Below are positions 29,552-37,768 of a stretch of 64,000 bases of DNA, one piece after another. The stretch spans positions 3,996,501-4,060,500 of the forward strand of contig NZ_CP033204.1 of assembly GCF_022701295.1 (NCBI RefSeq), read 5' to 3'. This DNA is from Sphingopyxis sp. YF1. Its GTDB lineage: Bacteria > Pseudomonadota > Alphaproteobacteria > Sphingomonadales > Sphingomonadaceae. Position numbers and translations under genes: made by a program. Each line of letters begins with the position of its first letter. Position 1 is the first letter of the stretch. The notes beneath the pieces were generated by a model. That model was not told the DNA's origin. It saw only the letters and a list, made by a program, of their open reading frames with translations, and searched no databases.

Positions 29552-29986
29552 ATGACCCATCGTCTCCCCGTTTCGCTCGCCGGCCTCGCCCTCCTTGCGC
29601 TCGCCGCCTGTTCGCAGCCCGCGCCCCCCGCCGACAACGCCCCCGCGGTCGCGGGCGAGCCGCTCGCGACGCGCGCGGTGATGATCGGCACCGAAGGCCC
29701 CAGCCTGCCCGCCTGTTCGAGCGTCAGCCGCGTCAAGGACGGCGGCACCGACGTCTATTGGGCGCCGGGCGAGACGCGCGCGGTCAAGGCGAAACTCGCG
29801 GGCGGCGCGCGCGTGTCGCTGTGCGAGGCGACCGACGACGACGCCTGGTTCGGCGTCGTGTTTCCGCCGCCGGGGCAGGACGATACGCTGTGCGGCATCG
29901 GCAAGAGCGTGCGCAACGCGCGCGAATATCAGGGGCCGTGCCGCTGGGGCTGGATCAAGGGCGGCACGGTGCGGCTCGGCGCCTAA
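29552..29986 (+). CDS. Predicted small lipoprotein
   Basis: A 144-aa exported protein. Signal peptide with lipobox LALAAC. The mature part has a second signature of paired Cys (LPACSSV, VSLCEATDDDAWFGVVFPP, TLCGIG, GPCRWGWIKGG), compatible with disulfides, and the ending WGWIKGGTVRL looks like an SH3b-like domain end. Starts 106 bp from divergent gyrB. Function unknown. Confidence 0.8.
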   Translation: MTHRLPVSLAGLALLALAACSQPAPPADNAPAVAGEPLATRAVMIGTEGPSLPACSSVSRVKDGGTDVYWAPGETRAVKAKLAGGARVSLCEATDDDAWFGVVFPPPGQDDTLCGIGKSVRNAREYQGPCRWGWIKGGTVRLGA

Positions 29987-30019
29987 AGCATCGTGCGTTA
30001 AACTCGCATCATCCCTAAG

Positions 30020-30191
30020 CCCGTTTGTGCTGAGCTTGTCGGGCCGTAGGCGGCCGTAGGCCTACCACCGTTCTTCTTCCTTCACCGTTGAAAGAAAGGA
30101 CGGCCCCCTTCGACTGCCTGCAAAGGCAGGCGCTCAGGGTTGAACGAGGCACGTGACTCGTTCAACGCTTCGACAAGCTCAGGGCGAACGG
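30020..30191. repeat. Composite family A repeat with nested palindromes
   Basis: The outer arms GTGCTGAGCTTGTC and CGACAAGCTCAGGGCGAACGG are those of family A, but the interior is enlarged. It contains tandem GGCCGTAGG units near 30041-30061, a short dyad GCCTGCAAAGGC, and a perfect 10-bp inverted repeat GTTGAACGAG (30139-30148) / CTCGTTCAAC (30157-30166). It appears to be a family A element into which other short palindromes have inserted. It fills most of the gap 29987-30248. Confidence 0.75.
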
Positions 30192-30248
30192 TTCATATTG
30201 AACGCACGCCGCTCTAGAATTTCCCCCGCCTTCGCCGGGGCGATGGCA

Positions 30249-30776
30249 TCAGCCCCGGCAATCCTCGATCAGCCGCCCGATTTCCGACTGCACCGGCAGC
30301 GTCAGCGTGCGGCCGTTCGCCGCTTCGAGCGCGAAACGCCCGCGGCTGAAGGCGATGCGATCGAGGCGCCCGTCGCGCGCGGGCAACTGGGCACGGTTGC
30401 CGCTGAGCTGCAGCCGGTCGGTTCCCGCGCTGGTCTTGAGGTCGACGCCCAGCGCTTCGCCCGCGGCGCCGAGCCCGGCGGTCAGGTCGATCGCGCCGCC
30501 GCTGCACGCCATCGTCACCAGCGGCGCGGCACCGCCCGCCTGGGCGAAGGTCGCGGTGCGCGATCCGGCATCATAGCGCCACTCGCCGGCGTCGAGCCGG
30601 CGCTCGTCCCATGGCCGGACGGCGGCGGGCGGCGGAGCGGGGGCTGGCTGCGGCGCGGCCGCGACCGGGGTCGGCGCGGGCGCCGGCGCCGGGGTCGGCA
30701 CGGCGGTACAGCCGGCCATGGCCAGCAGCATCGCCGTCGCGGTGAAGGGCCGCCGGGCGGCGCGCAAACTGGTCAT
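30249..30776 (-). CDS. Predicted lipoprotein with Pro/Ala linker
   Basis: A 175-aa protein. Signal peptide with lipobox LAMAGC, then a Pro-Ala-rich linker (residues about 27-55) typical of envelope-tethered proteins, then a globular domain starting RPWDERRLDAGEWRYDAGS and ending LPVQSEIGRLIEDCRG. Two Cys in the domain may pair. No named family recognised. Last gene of the eight-gene overlapping operon; its ATG overlaps the nitroreductase stop by 4 nt. Confidence 0.8.
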   Translation of the reverse strand: MTSLRAARRPFTATAMLLAMAGCTAVPTPAPAPAPTPVAAAPQPAPAPPPAAVRPWDERRLDAGEWRYDAGSRTATFAQAGGAAPLVTMACSGGAIDLTAGLGAAGEALGVDLKTSAGTDRLQLSGNRAQLPARDGRLDRIAFSRGRFALEAANGRTLTLPVQSEIGRLIEDCRG

Positions 30777-31474
30777 CGGGAAAACCCCCGCAAATCGATC
30801 GCTTCGTCGATGCCAACGCGCGGCACCGGCCATTGGTTCACCGCTGCATCCTCGTCGGCGTAGCCGATCGCCAGCCCGGTGAAGAGAATCTGGTCGTCGC
30901 CGAGCGCCAGCGTCTCGCGGATCGTGCGTCCGTACATCGCCCAGCATTCCTGCGGACAGCTCGCGAGCCCATGCTCGACGAGCAGCAGCATCACCGATTG
31001 CAGCCACATGCCCATGTCGGCCCATTGCGGCGGACCCATGATGCGCGAGCAGTGGAGGAACAGCATGACCGGTGCGCCGAAGCCGGTGTAATTGTGCATG
31101 AACTGCGCGAGGCGGCCCTTCTTGTCCTCGCGGGCGATGCCGAGCGAGGCATAGAGCCCCTCGCCGACGCCGAAGCGGCGGCTTTTCCACGGATCGACCA
31201 GCCCCTTGGGGTAGATGTCATATTCGGGTTCGTGCCCCTCGCGTCCCAGCGCGATACGCGCCGCGACCGCGGCCTTGACGTCGGCCCAGGGTTCGCCCGC
31301 GAGCACGACCGCCTGCCACGGCTGGAGGTTGCCGCCCGACGGCGCGCGCTGCGCGGCGGCGAAGATTTCCGCGAGCAGGGCCGGGTCGACCGGCCGGTCG
31401 GTGAAGGCGCGGACCGAGCGGCGCTTGTGGAGCGCGGCGGTGACCGGGAGGGAAAGCGTGTCAGTCGCTGGCAT
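30773..31474 (-). CDS. Nitroreductase family protein
   Basis: A 233-aa flavin-dependent oxidoreductase. FMN-binding RRSVRAFTDRPVD near residues 18-30, AQRAPSGGNLQPW near 41-53, and the C-terminal GLASCPQECWAMYGRTIRETLAL and LFTGLAIGYAD. This is the NAD(P)H-dependent nitro/quinone reductase fold; physiological substrate unknown. Its start lies 14 nt inside the 3' end of the RDD gene. Confidence 0.92.
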   Translation of the reverse strand: MPATDTLSLPVTAALHKRRSVRAFTDRPVDPALLAEIFAAAQRAPSGGNLQPWQAVVLAGEPWADVKAAVAARIALGREGHEPEYDIYPKGLVDPWKSRRFGVGEGLYASLGIAREDKKGRLAQFMHNYTGFGAPVMLFLHCSRIMGPPQWADMGMWLQSVMLLLVEHGLASCPQECWAMYGRTIRETLALGDDQILFTGLAIGYADEDAAVNQWPVPRVGIDEAIDLRGFSR

Positions 31475-32330
31475 ATTTGTCCTCGCGGCGCTTGCCGAAC
31501 AGCAGTTTGCGTTCGAGCCGCGCCTTCAGCTGGCGGTAATAGGAAAGAAGGAAGACGTCATCCTCCTCCGCGACGGGCCGCCCGATCTTCGCGCGGATCG
31601 TATCGGCGACCTCGCGCATGGCGCGCGGATCGCCCGCGCGCAAGATGCGCTCGAGTTCCTGCAGCTCGAAGATGCCGTAGACCGCGAGCTCGGCCTCGGT
31701 GAAGGCAATCGGCCCGGCGCTTTCGGCTTCGGCGGCGATATCGCGGTCGAGCCGGGCGCGCTGCGCCATCACCACCCAGGTGCCGGCGATGAGGTCGCCC
31801 ATGCGCATCCGGTCGCGGTTGAACAACGGAAACAGGCTGAGCGTTAGCGACCAGGCAAAGCCCGCGAGCACGGTCCACGCCGACGCCATGTCCTCGGCCG
31901 CGGCATTGCCCAGCATCATCAGCGGCAGGAAGAGTTCGAGCTCGCGGATCAGGTTGCGCGCGACCACCGCGTCGGCGGTCAGTCGTCCGCCGTCGCGCGC
32001 GACGACGCGGATGCCGACCAGCCGCTTGCCCGGCGTCGCCGCGCGCTGTCCGAGCTCGAAGCCAATGAACCAGAAGGTCCGCAGCAGGAAGAAGCCGAGC
32101 AGCCAGATGCTGGCGAACAGGTTCGATTCGGTGGCGAAGCCGGCCCACGCAACCGCGAGGGTGAAGAGGATCAGCAGCAACAGCATGATCGCGAGATCGA
32201 CGATCAGTGCGCCCAGCCGCAGCCCCGAACTGGCGATCTTCAATTCCAGATCGACGCCTTCGGGGGTGATGAACTGGCGGATCTTGCTTTTCTGCGCTTG
32301 GCGCAGCCGGGTGTTGGCGGCGGCGCTCAT
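31461..32330 (-). CDS. RDD family membrane protein
   Basis: A 289-aa protein. The RDD domain (residues about 25-165) has three predicted helices with the eponymous polar residues: GLRLGALIVDLAIMLLL, then ATPGKRLVGIRVVARDGGRL and FSLTLSLFPLFNRDRMRMGDLIAGTWVV. A C-terminal soluble extension of about 110 residues follows. RDD proteins are membrane proteins of uncertain, possibly ion-transport, function. It overlaps both neighbours in the SpoIIM-nitroreductase operon. Confidence 0.88.
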   Translation of the reverse strand: MSAAANTRLRQAQKSKIRQFITPEGVDLELKIASSGLRLGALIVDLAIMLLLLILFTLAVAWAGFATESNLFASIWLLGFFLLRTFWFIGFELGQRAATPGKRLVGIRVVARDGGRLTADAVVARNLIRELELFLPLMMLGNAAAEDMASAWTVLAGFAWSLTLSLFPLFNRDRMRMGDLIAGTWVVMAQRARLDRDIAAEAESAGPIAFTEAELAVYGIFELQELERILRAGDPRAMREVADTIRAKIGRPVAEEDDVFLLSYYRQLKARLERKLLFGKRREDKYASD

Positions 32331-33364
32331 GCCGCCTCCCCGCGCCGCGGCAGGTAATAATAAGCGAGCCAGAAGAGGAGCATCAGCGTTCCGATCGCAT
32401 AGCGCGTGATCGTATCGGTGATCAGCTGGCGCCCGAAACCTTCGAGCAGCCCCGCGGCGAGCAGCATGATGATCACCCCGACCATCACCTTGCCCGCGGT
32501 GCGCCCAGCATCGGACGCTGCCTGCAATCGGCTGCGCGCGCCGGGAAAGACGACCGCAGCACCGATCCGCAGCCCCGCCGCGCCCGACAACGCCGCGGCG
32601 AACAATTCGGTGGTGCCGTGGATGAACAGCCAGCCGCCGAAGTCGAAGCCCAGCCCCTTGCCCGCGAACACCGCGACCATCGCGCCCAGGCTGATCCCCT
32701 GGTAGAATTCGAGGATCATCGTCGGAATGCCGAAAGCGAAGCCCAGCGCGAAGGACATGATCGACACCCGGCTGTTGTGGGTGAACAGGAAGGTCGCAAA
32801 GACGTGCAGCCCGTCCTTTTCCTCTTCGCTCACCGCCTTGCCGTGGCCCAGCGTCGATTGCAGATAGTCGGCGGTGGCGCGCGGGTCGCGGCCCCCCGAC
32901 AGTTCCTCGGGCACGAAATTATAATACCATTCGGGTTCGCTCGCGACGAGCGACCAGCTCGTCGCCATGCCGAGCAGGATGATCAGCGCGATGATGACCG
33001 TTTCCTTCCACACCGCCTTGACCGCAAGCGGCCAGTCGCGCGTGAAGAAGCGGATGGTGCGGTGCAGGCGCGATTCGCGAACGCCGTAGATCAGGAAATA
33101 GCCGCGCATCGACAGCGCCTCGAGATGGTCGAGCAGCGCCTTGTCGAGGCTGGTCGCGCGCGCGATCGACAGCGACGACAGCGTCGCGCGATAGAGGCTG
33201 GGCAGTTGCAGCAGCTCCTCGCTCGACAGGCCCTTGGCACCCTTTTTCTCCAGCCGCGTCAACAGCGCGTCGAAGGCGATCCAGTCGGCCTCGCGCTCGG
33301 CGCGAAAGCGGCTCGTCGAAAAGGCGGGGGCGGCGGGGACCGCGGCCTGGGCGGGAGGAATCAC
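32327..33364 (-). CDS. Stage II sporulation protein M-like membrane protein
   Basis: A 345-aa membrane protein. The N-terminal soluble helical part (DWIAFDALLTRLEKKG, LPSLYRATLSSLSIAR) is followed by five or more helices, with conserved FTHNSRVSIMSFALGFAFGIPT and FIHGTTELFAAALSGAAGLRIG. This is the SpoIIM-like family found with MoxR/DUF58 operons in non-sporulating bacteria; there it is thought to be part of a membrane complex, not sporulation. 4-nt overlaps at both ends. Confidence 0.9.
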   Translation of the reverse strand: MIPPAQAAVPAAPAFSTSRFRAEREADWIAFDALLTRLEKKGAKGLSSEELLQLPSLYRATLSSLSIARATSLDKALLDHLEALSMRGYFLIYGVRESRLHRTIRFFTRDWPLAVKAVWKETVIIALIILLGMATSWSLVASEPEWYYNFVPEELSGGRDPRATADYLQSTLGHGKAVSEEEKDGLHVFATFLFTHNSRVSIMSFALGFAFGIPTMILEFYQGISLGAMVAVFAGKGLGFDFGGWLFIHGTTELFAAALSGAAGLRIGAAVVFPGARSRLQAASDAGRTAGKVMVGVIIMLLAAGLLEGFGRQLITDTITRYAIGTLMLLFWLAYYYLPRRGEAA

Positions 33365-34695
33365 AATGTGCCTCCGCGCTTGATGCCAAGATAGGCTTCG
33401 ACCGCGCCCGCCGCCATCGCGTCGGCGGGGACCTCGATCACGTCGGCGCCGAGCCGCTGGAGCCGCGCGATCACCAGCTGGCGGTCGCGCAGCATCGATG
33501 CCGCGACGTTCGACCGCGTGATGTCGGCGGCGCTTTCGGGGCGGCGGCGTTCCTCACTCTCCAGTTCCTCGTCCTTGAGCACGACGAACAGCAGCCGGTG
33601 CTTCTTCACGAGCCGCCCGGCGGCGCGGATCATCAGGTCGGCGCTCGTCGCGTCGGTGAATTCGGTGAACAGGATGATCAGCGAGCGGCGGTTGAGCGTC
33701 GCGCCGAGGGTCGACAGCGCGAGGGTGAAATTGCTTTCGACATGCGCATAGTCGATCAGGCTCGCGGCGCGCTGCAACGCGGGGAAATCCTGCGTGTGCA
33801 TATAGGCGGGGGTCATCGCCTGCGGCTTGGCGGCGAAGGAGAAGAGGCTGATCCGGTCGTTGAGCTTGAGCCCGACATAGGCGAGCAGCAGCGCCGCCGA
33901 CACCGCGCGGTCGACGCGCGGCATGGCGCCGACGGGTTCGGCCATCGTCCGCCCCGCATCGATCGCGAGCACGACGCGATTGTCGCGTTCGACGCGATAT
34001 TCCTTGGCGAGCAGCTTGACGTGCCGCGCCGACGCATTCCAGTCGATCGCGCGCCGGTCCATCCCGGGCTGATATTCGGCGAGCGCCTCATATTCGGTCC
34101 CCTCGCCGCGCAGCCTTTGCTGCCGCAGGCCGAACCAGCTGTTGCGCTGGAACAGGCGGCTACCTTCCTCGGTCACCGCGCGCAGGCTGGGGACGACGCC
34201 GACGCGCCCGTCGATCGCGAAGCGGCGCTGTTTCCAGACCAGCCCGAGGGGGCCGGTCCAGCGGATCGTCAGCGCCTCGATCAGCGCCGACCCGCGGCGT
34301 GCCGCGGCGAGCGTCAGCGTGCGCGCCAGCGTGCGGGCACGCCCGCCGCCGCCGTCGTCGACCGCCCGCATGCTGGCCGCGAGCCGCCCGCCGGTGGCCA
34401 GCCGTTCGTCGAGTGCGAGCGCGATCTCGGCGCGCGCGGGCACGGGGGTCGGGCTCGTCGCGGTCAGTTGCAGGTCGAACGCATCGCCGACGCCGACCTG
34501 ACCCGGAAAGCGTGCATCGAGCGCCAGCTTGCGCGGATTGGCGCCGACCGCGGCGTCGATCGCCAGACAGGCGAGCAGAAAGGCGATCCACGCCGGCGCG
34601 GCGATCCACAGTTCGGGCCGCATCAGCCCGAGCAGCAGCGCCGCGGGCGCACCCGCGAGCAGCAGCCATATGGTCCGCCGCGTCGGGTAGATCAC
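33361..34695 (-). CDS. DUF58 domain-containing protein
   Basis: A 444-aa protein. Two N-terminal hydrophobic helices (residues about 8-45) are followed by an extracytoplasmic beta-like region and the DUF58 domain, with [30 protein letters not shown] signature and a VWA-like MIDAS region ([11 protein letters not shown]). The start is GTG at 34695, within the moxR stop (GTGA overlap). DUF58 proteins pair with MoxR ATPases. The family name indicates unknown function. Confidence 0.9.
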   Translation of the reverse strand: MIYPTRRTIWLLLAGAPAALLLGLMRPELWIAAPAWIAFLLACLAIDAAVGANPRKLALDARFPGQVGVGDAFDLQLTATSPTPVPARAEIALALDERLATGGRLAASMRAVDDGGGGRARTLARTLTLAAARRGSALIEALTIRWTGPLGLVWKQRRFAIDGRVGVVPSLRAVTEEGSRLFQRNSWFGLRQQRLRGEGTEYEALAEYQPGMDRRAIDWNASARHVKLLAKEYRVERDNRVVLAIDAGRTMAEPVGAMPRVDRAVSAALLLAYVGLKLNDRISLFSFAAKPQAMTPAYMHTQDFPALQRAASLIDYAHVESNFTLALSTLGATLNRRSLIILFTEFTDATSADLMIRAAGRLVKKHRLLFVVLKDEELESEERRRPESAADITRSNVAASMLRDRQLVIARLQRLGADVIEVPADAMAAGAVEAYLGIKRGGTL

Positions 34696-35681
34696 CGCGG
34701 CACTTCCTCGTGATCGAGCAGCGCGGCGACGACCTGTTCGACGCTGCGGCCCTCGATCTCGGCCGCCGCCGACAGGATGACGCGGTGCCGCAGCACGCCG
34801 CCCGCCAGCCGCTGGACGTCGTCGGGGATGACATAGTCGCGCCCGTCGAGCGCCGCGGCGGCGCAGGCGGCGCGCGCGAGCAGGGTCGCGGCGCGCGGGC
34901 TCGCGCCGCATTCGAGGTCGGCACTTTCGCGCGTCGCGCGGATCAGGCGGACGATATAGTCGACGATCTCGTCGGCGAGGCGGACCGTCGCGATCGTGTC
35001 GATCGCTTCGCCGATCGCGGCGGCATCGGCAACCCGCGCCACGCCGAAATCGGCAACTGCGGGGCTCTTGAAGCGCCCGCCATGGTCGGCGACGATGCGC
35101 CGCTCCTCGGCGGCGTCGGGATAGTCGACGACGAGCTTGAACAGGAAGCGGTCGAGTTGCGCCTCGGGCAGCGGGTAGACGCCCTGCTGCTCGATCGGGT
35201 TCTGCGTCGCGAGCACGGTGAAGCGCGGGCTCATCGCATGCGGCTCGCCGTTGATCGTCACCCGCCGCTCCTGCATCGCCTCGAGCAGTGCGGCTTGCGT
35301 CTTGGGCGGGGTGCGGTTGATTTCGTCGGCGAGCAGCAGTTCGGTGAAGATCGGCCCCTTGGTGAGGGTGAAGCTCGACGTCTGGAAGTTGAACAGGTTC
35401 GACCCCAATATGTCGCCGGGCATCAGGTCGGGGGTGAACTGGATGCGCCCGAAATCGAGCCCCGTCGCGCGGGCGAAGGCCTGTGCGAGCAGGGTCTTGG
35501 CGGTTCCCGGCGGCCCTTCGAGCAGCACATGGCCGCCCGCGAGCAGGGCGATCGTCACCATCCGCGTCAGCGGCTGCTGTCCGAACACCGCCTTGCCGAC
35601 TTCGGCCTCGATCGCTTCGCCGAGCGCCTTGACGCGCGCGACGCCCTTGGCTCCGTCTCCCTCGCCGAGATTAGCTGTCAC
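34692..35681 (-). CDS. MoxR family AAA+ ATPase
   Basis: A 329-aa ATPase. Walker [19 protein letters not shown] near residues 54-71, Walker [23 protein letters not shown] near 115-136, sensor [25 protein letters not shown] start at 35681. MoxR proteins act as chaperones for VWA/DUF58 partners; the partner gene follows with a 4-nt overlap. Its 5' end overlaps the DUF4350 gene by 11 nt. Confidence 0.95.
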   Translation of the reverse strand: MTANLGEGDGAKGVARVKALGEAIEAEVGKAVFGQQPLTRMVTIALLAGGHVLLEGPPGTAKTLLAQAFARATGLDFGRIQFTPDLMPGDILGSNLFNFQTSSFTLTKGPIFTELLLADEINRTPPKTQAALLEAMQERRVTINGEPHAMSPRFTVLATQNPIEQQGVYPLPEAQLDRFLFKLVVDYPDAAEERRIVADHGGRFKSPAVADFGVARVADAAAIGEAIDTIATVRLADEIVDYIVRLIRATRESADLECGASPRAATLLARAACAAAALDGRDYVIPDDVQRLAGGVLRHRVILSAAAEIEGRSVEQVVAALLDHEEVPR

Positions 35682-36903
35682 GGATTAAGTCCTTCCTGAT
35701 GTCGTGCAGCGCCTGCGCGTCTGCGAGCAGTTCATGGGTGTTGCGCGCGCGGACCAGCCGCGCCGCGAGGGTCGAAAAACGGTCGCGGTCCGCGGGCAGA
35801 TGCTTGTCGATCCACGCATCGGTCGCAGCGTCGTCGAGCCCGCGCGGCGCGTGCAGCCGCCGCGCGATCGCGGCGCGCAGGCTGGCGACATAGGCGGCCG
35901 CGCCCTCGAGTTCGCGCCCCGCCTGCTTGATCAGGTCGGCGCTGTTCGCGATCAGCGCCGCCTTCGACACCGGGATCGCGCGCTGCGGTCGCAGCGGCGG
36001 GCCGAAACGCGCCCACGCCTGCCACAGCGCGAACAGGAAAGCCGCGATCAGGCACAGGGTTACCCCGATAAAGGGCGGCACGAAGGCGAAGCGCAGCAGC
36101 GAACGCCCGCCGCCGATGCCGTTGAGCGTGACGTCGAAGGCGAAGCCGTCGGCATCGGCATCCTCGGCCAGCGCGTCGAGCAGCGCCGCGGCGGCGGCGG
36201 CGCGCTCGCGCGAGGCAAAGGCGAGATTGTTGAGAAGGTCGGGGTCGGACAGGATGTAGATGTCCTTCGACGCGGCGCGCGCGAGGATCGCGGCGCCGTC
36301 GGGTCCCTCGGCCAATATGTCGAGACCGTCGCCGGCGATCGTCTGGACGGTGGCGGGGAGCGCGAGCGGCACCGCGCGGCCCGCGAGCCACGCCGACGCG
36401 CGCGCCGGCGCTTCCTTGTGCAGGATTTTCACCTTGCCGAACTCGCCCTCGGGCACCAGCCGCGCGGGCGCCGGAACCGGGACGCCGACCCCGGCCCAGC
36501 CGGGCTTCACCTCCTGCCCGGGGACGGTCATCGTCTGCCATTTGGGCAGGATGATCAGCACCGGCGACCCGCCCGCCTTGGCCAGCAGGTTGGCGACCTC
36601 TTCGGGGCGCGTGCGCTGCGTCGGGGTCAGGACGATCAGCTGGGTGAAATCGTCGTAGCTGTAGGGCTCCTCGCGCCGCAGCACCTCGACGCTCGCGCCC
36701 GCGCGCTCGGCGAGGTCGACGATTCCGGCATAGCCCGGCGCCGCTTTCGACAGCGCATGGCCGCCGCCATTGTTGCCCGCGCTCATCTGCGGGCCGAGCG
36801 CCATCAGCGCCCACAGCGCGATGAAGGCGACGATGCCGATCGCGATCACCCCCGCGATCAGCCGCGGGTTGAAGGGATTGCTGCCGTCCGCCTCGCCGCT
36901 CAT
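35671..36903 (-). CDS. DUF4350 domain-containing membrane protein
   Basis: A 410-aa protein with an N-terminal transmembrane helix (residues about 15-38, [20 protein letters not shown]), a large extracytoplasmic region with the DUF4350 domain ([35 protein letters not shown]) and a second helix near residue 285. Commonly encoded between DUF4129 and MoxR. The start overlaps the DUF4129 stop by 4 nt. Confidence 0.85.
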   Translation of the reverse strand: MSGEADGSNPFNPRLIAGVIAIGIVAFIALWALMALGPQMSAGNNGGGHALSKAAPGYAGIVDLAERAGASVEVLRREEPYSYDDFTQLIVLTPTQRTRPEEVANLLAKAGGSPVLIILPKWQTMTVPGQEVKPGWAGVGVPVPAPARLVPEGEFGKVKILHKEAPARASAWLAGRAVPLALPATVQTIAGDGLDILAEGPDGAAILARAASKDIYILSDPDLLNNLAFASRERAAAAAALLDALAEDADADGFAFDVTLNGIGGGRSLLRFAFVPPFIGVTLCLIAAFLFALWQAWARFGPPLRPQRAIPVSKAALIANSADLIKQAGRELEGAAAYVASLRAAIARRLHAPRGLDDAATDAWIDKHLPADRDRFSTLAARLVRARNTHELLADAQALHDIRKDLIRDS

Positions 36904-37604
36904 GCGCGCGCCCAATTCTGCGGGACGGTCATTTCGGCATAGGCGGAGCGGCATTGCTGCCAGGCGCCGGCGTCGATCGCGCGACCGCCGAAGAGGCTGA
37001 TCTCGACCGCGCGCGCGATGCGGCTGAACGCGTCGCGCGCGACCGCGGGCAGGTCGCGCGCTTCGGCGAGTTCGCGCGAGGTCATCGCGGGGCGGACCAG
37101 CCCGGGCCGCCGGCTCTCGATATCCTCGACGCTGCGATAGAGCAGCAGGTGCGCGGCCTCGGCGAAGCGGCCCTCGGCGGCGAGCGCATCGGCCTCGGCG
37201 AGCAGCGCGCGCGCGATGCCCGCTTCGGCGTGGCCGGCGACGGCATCGGCCTCGTCGGCGGGTTTGCGCCACCACATCCGGTCGTCGATCCACTGCGCGA
37301 AGGCGGGGACGAACAGATAGAGCAGGAGCAGGACGAGCAGCCCGAGCGCGGTCCACAGCAGCGGCTGGGCCAGCGGCGCGGTCCATTCGAAAAAGCTTGC
37401 GATCGCGCGGCCGAGCGCGCGCAGCCATTCGGGGGTGTCGGGCGGCGGCGGGGGCGGCGGAAAGCCGGTCTGGATCGTGTCGCCCGCCATCGTCTGGGTA
37501 TAGCCCGGATCGACGAGTTCGGGATCGAGGAGCCAGGTCTGGCTCCCGGCGGCATTCGGCGACGCGGCGGCCGTCGATGCCTGGGCGATCCACAACGATA
37601 TCAT
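36900..37604 (-). CDS. DUF4129 domain-containing protein
   Basis: A 234-aa protein, first gene of the overlapping operon. It has an N-terminal hydrophobic segment, a run of prolines (about residues 49-56), one transmembrane helix (about 80-102) and a C-terminal DUF4129 region, EGRFAEAAHLLLYRSVEDIESRR then LTSRELAEAR-like MTSRELAEARDLP. In MoxR operons this protein is thought to be a membrane part of the same complex. Confidence 0.85.
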   Translation of the reverse strand: MISLWIAQASTAAASPNAAGSQTWLLDPELVDPGYTQTMAGDTIQTGFPPPPPPPDTPEWLRALGRAIASFFEWTAPLAQPLLWTALGLLVLLLLYLFVPAFAQWIDDRMWWRKPADEADAVAGHAEAGIARALLAEADALAAEGRFAEAAHLLLYRSVEDIESRRPGLVRPAMTSRELAEARDLPAVARDAFSRIARAVEISLFGGRAIDAGAWQQCRSAYAEMTVPQNWARA

Positions 37605-37768
37605 AGTGAAAGGATAGCCCGGCCCCGCTTGCTCATCGCAGCAAGTGGTAGCGCGATGCGGCGCGACAAGGCAAGAGATGCTTGCGTGCGGAACGGCCCC
37701 GTTCTAGCGCGCGCCGGCATGCCGATGGTTGCCGGTGCAACCAAGGGGCGATTTTGGGAGAATCGAGC

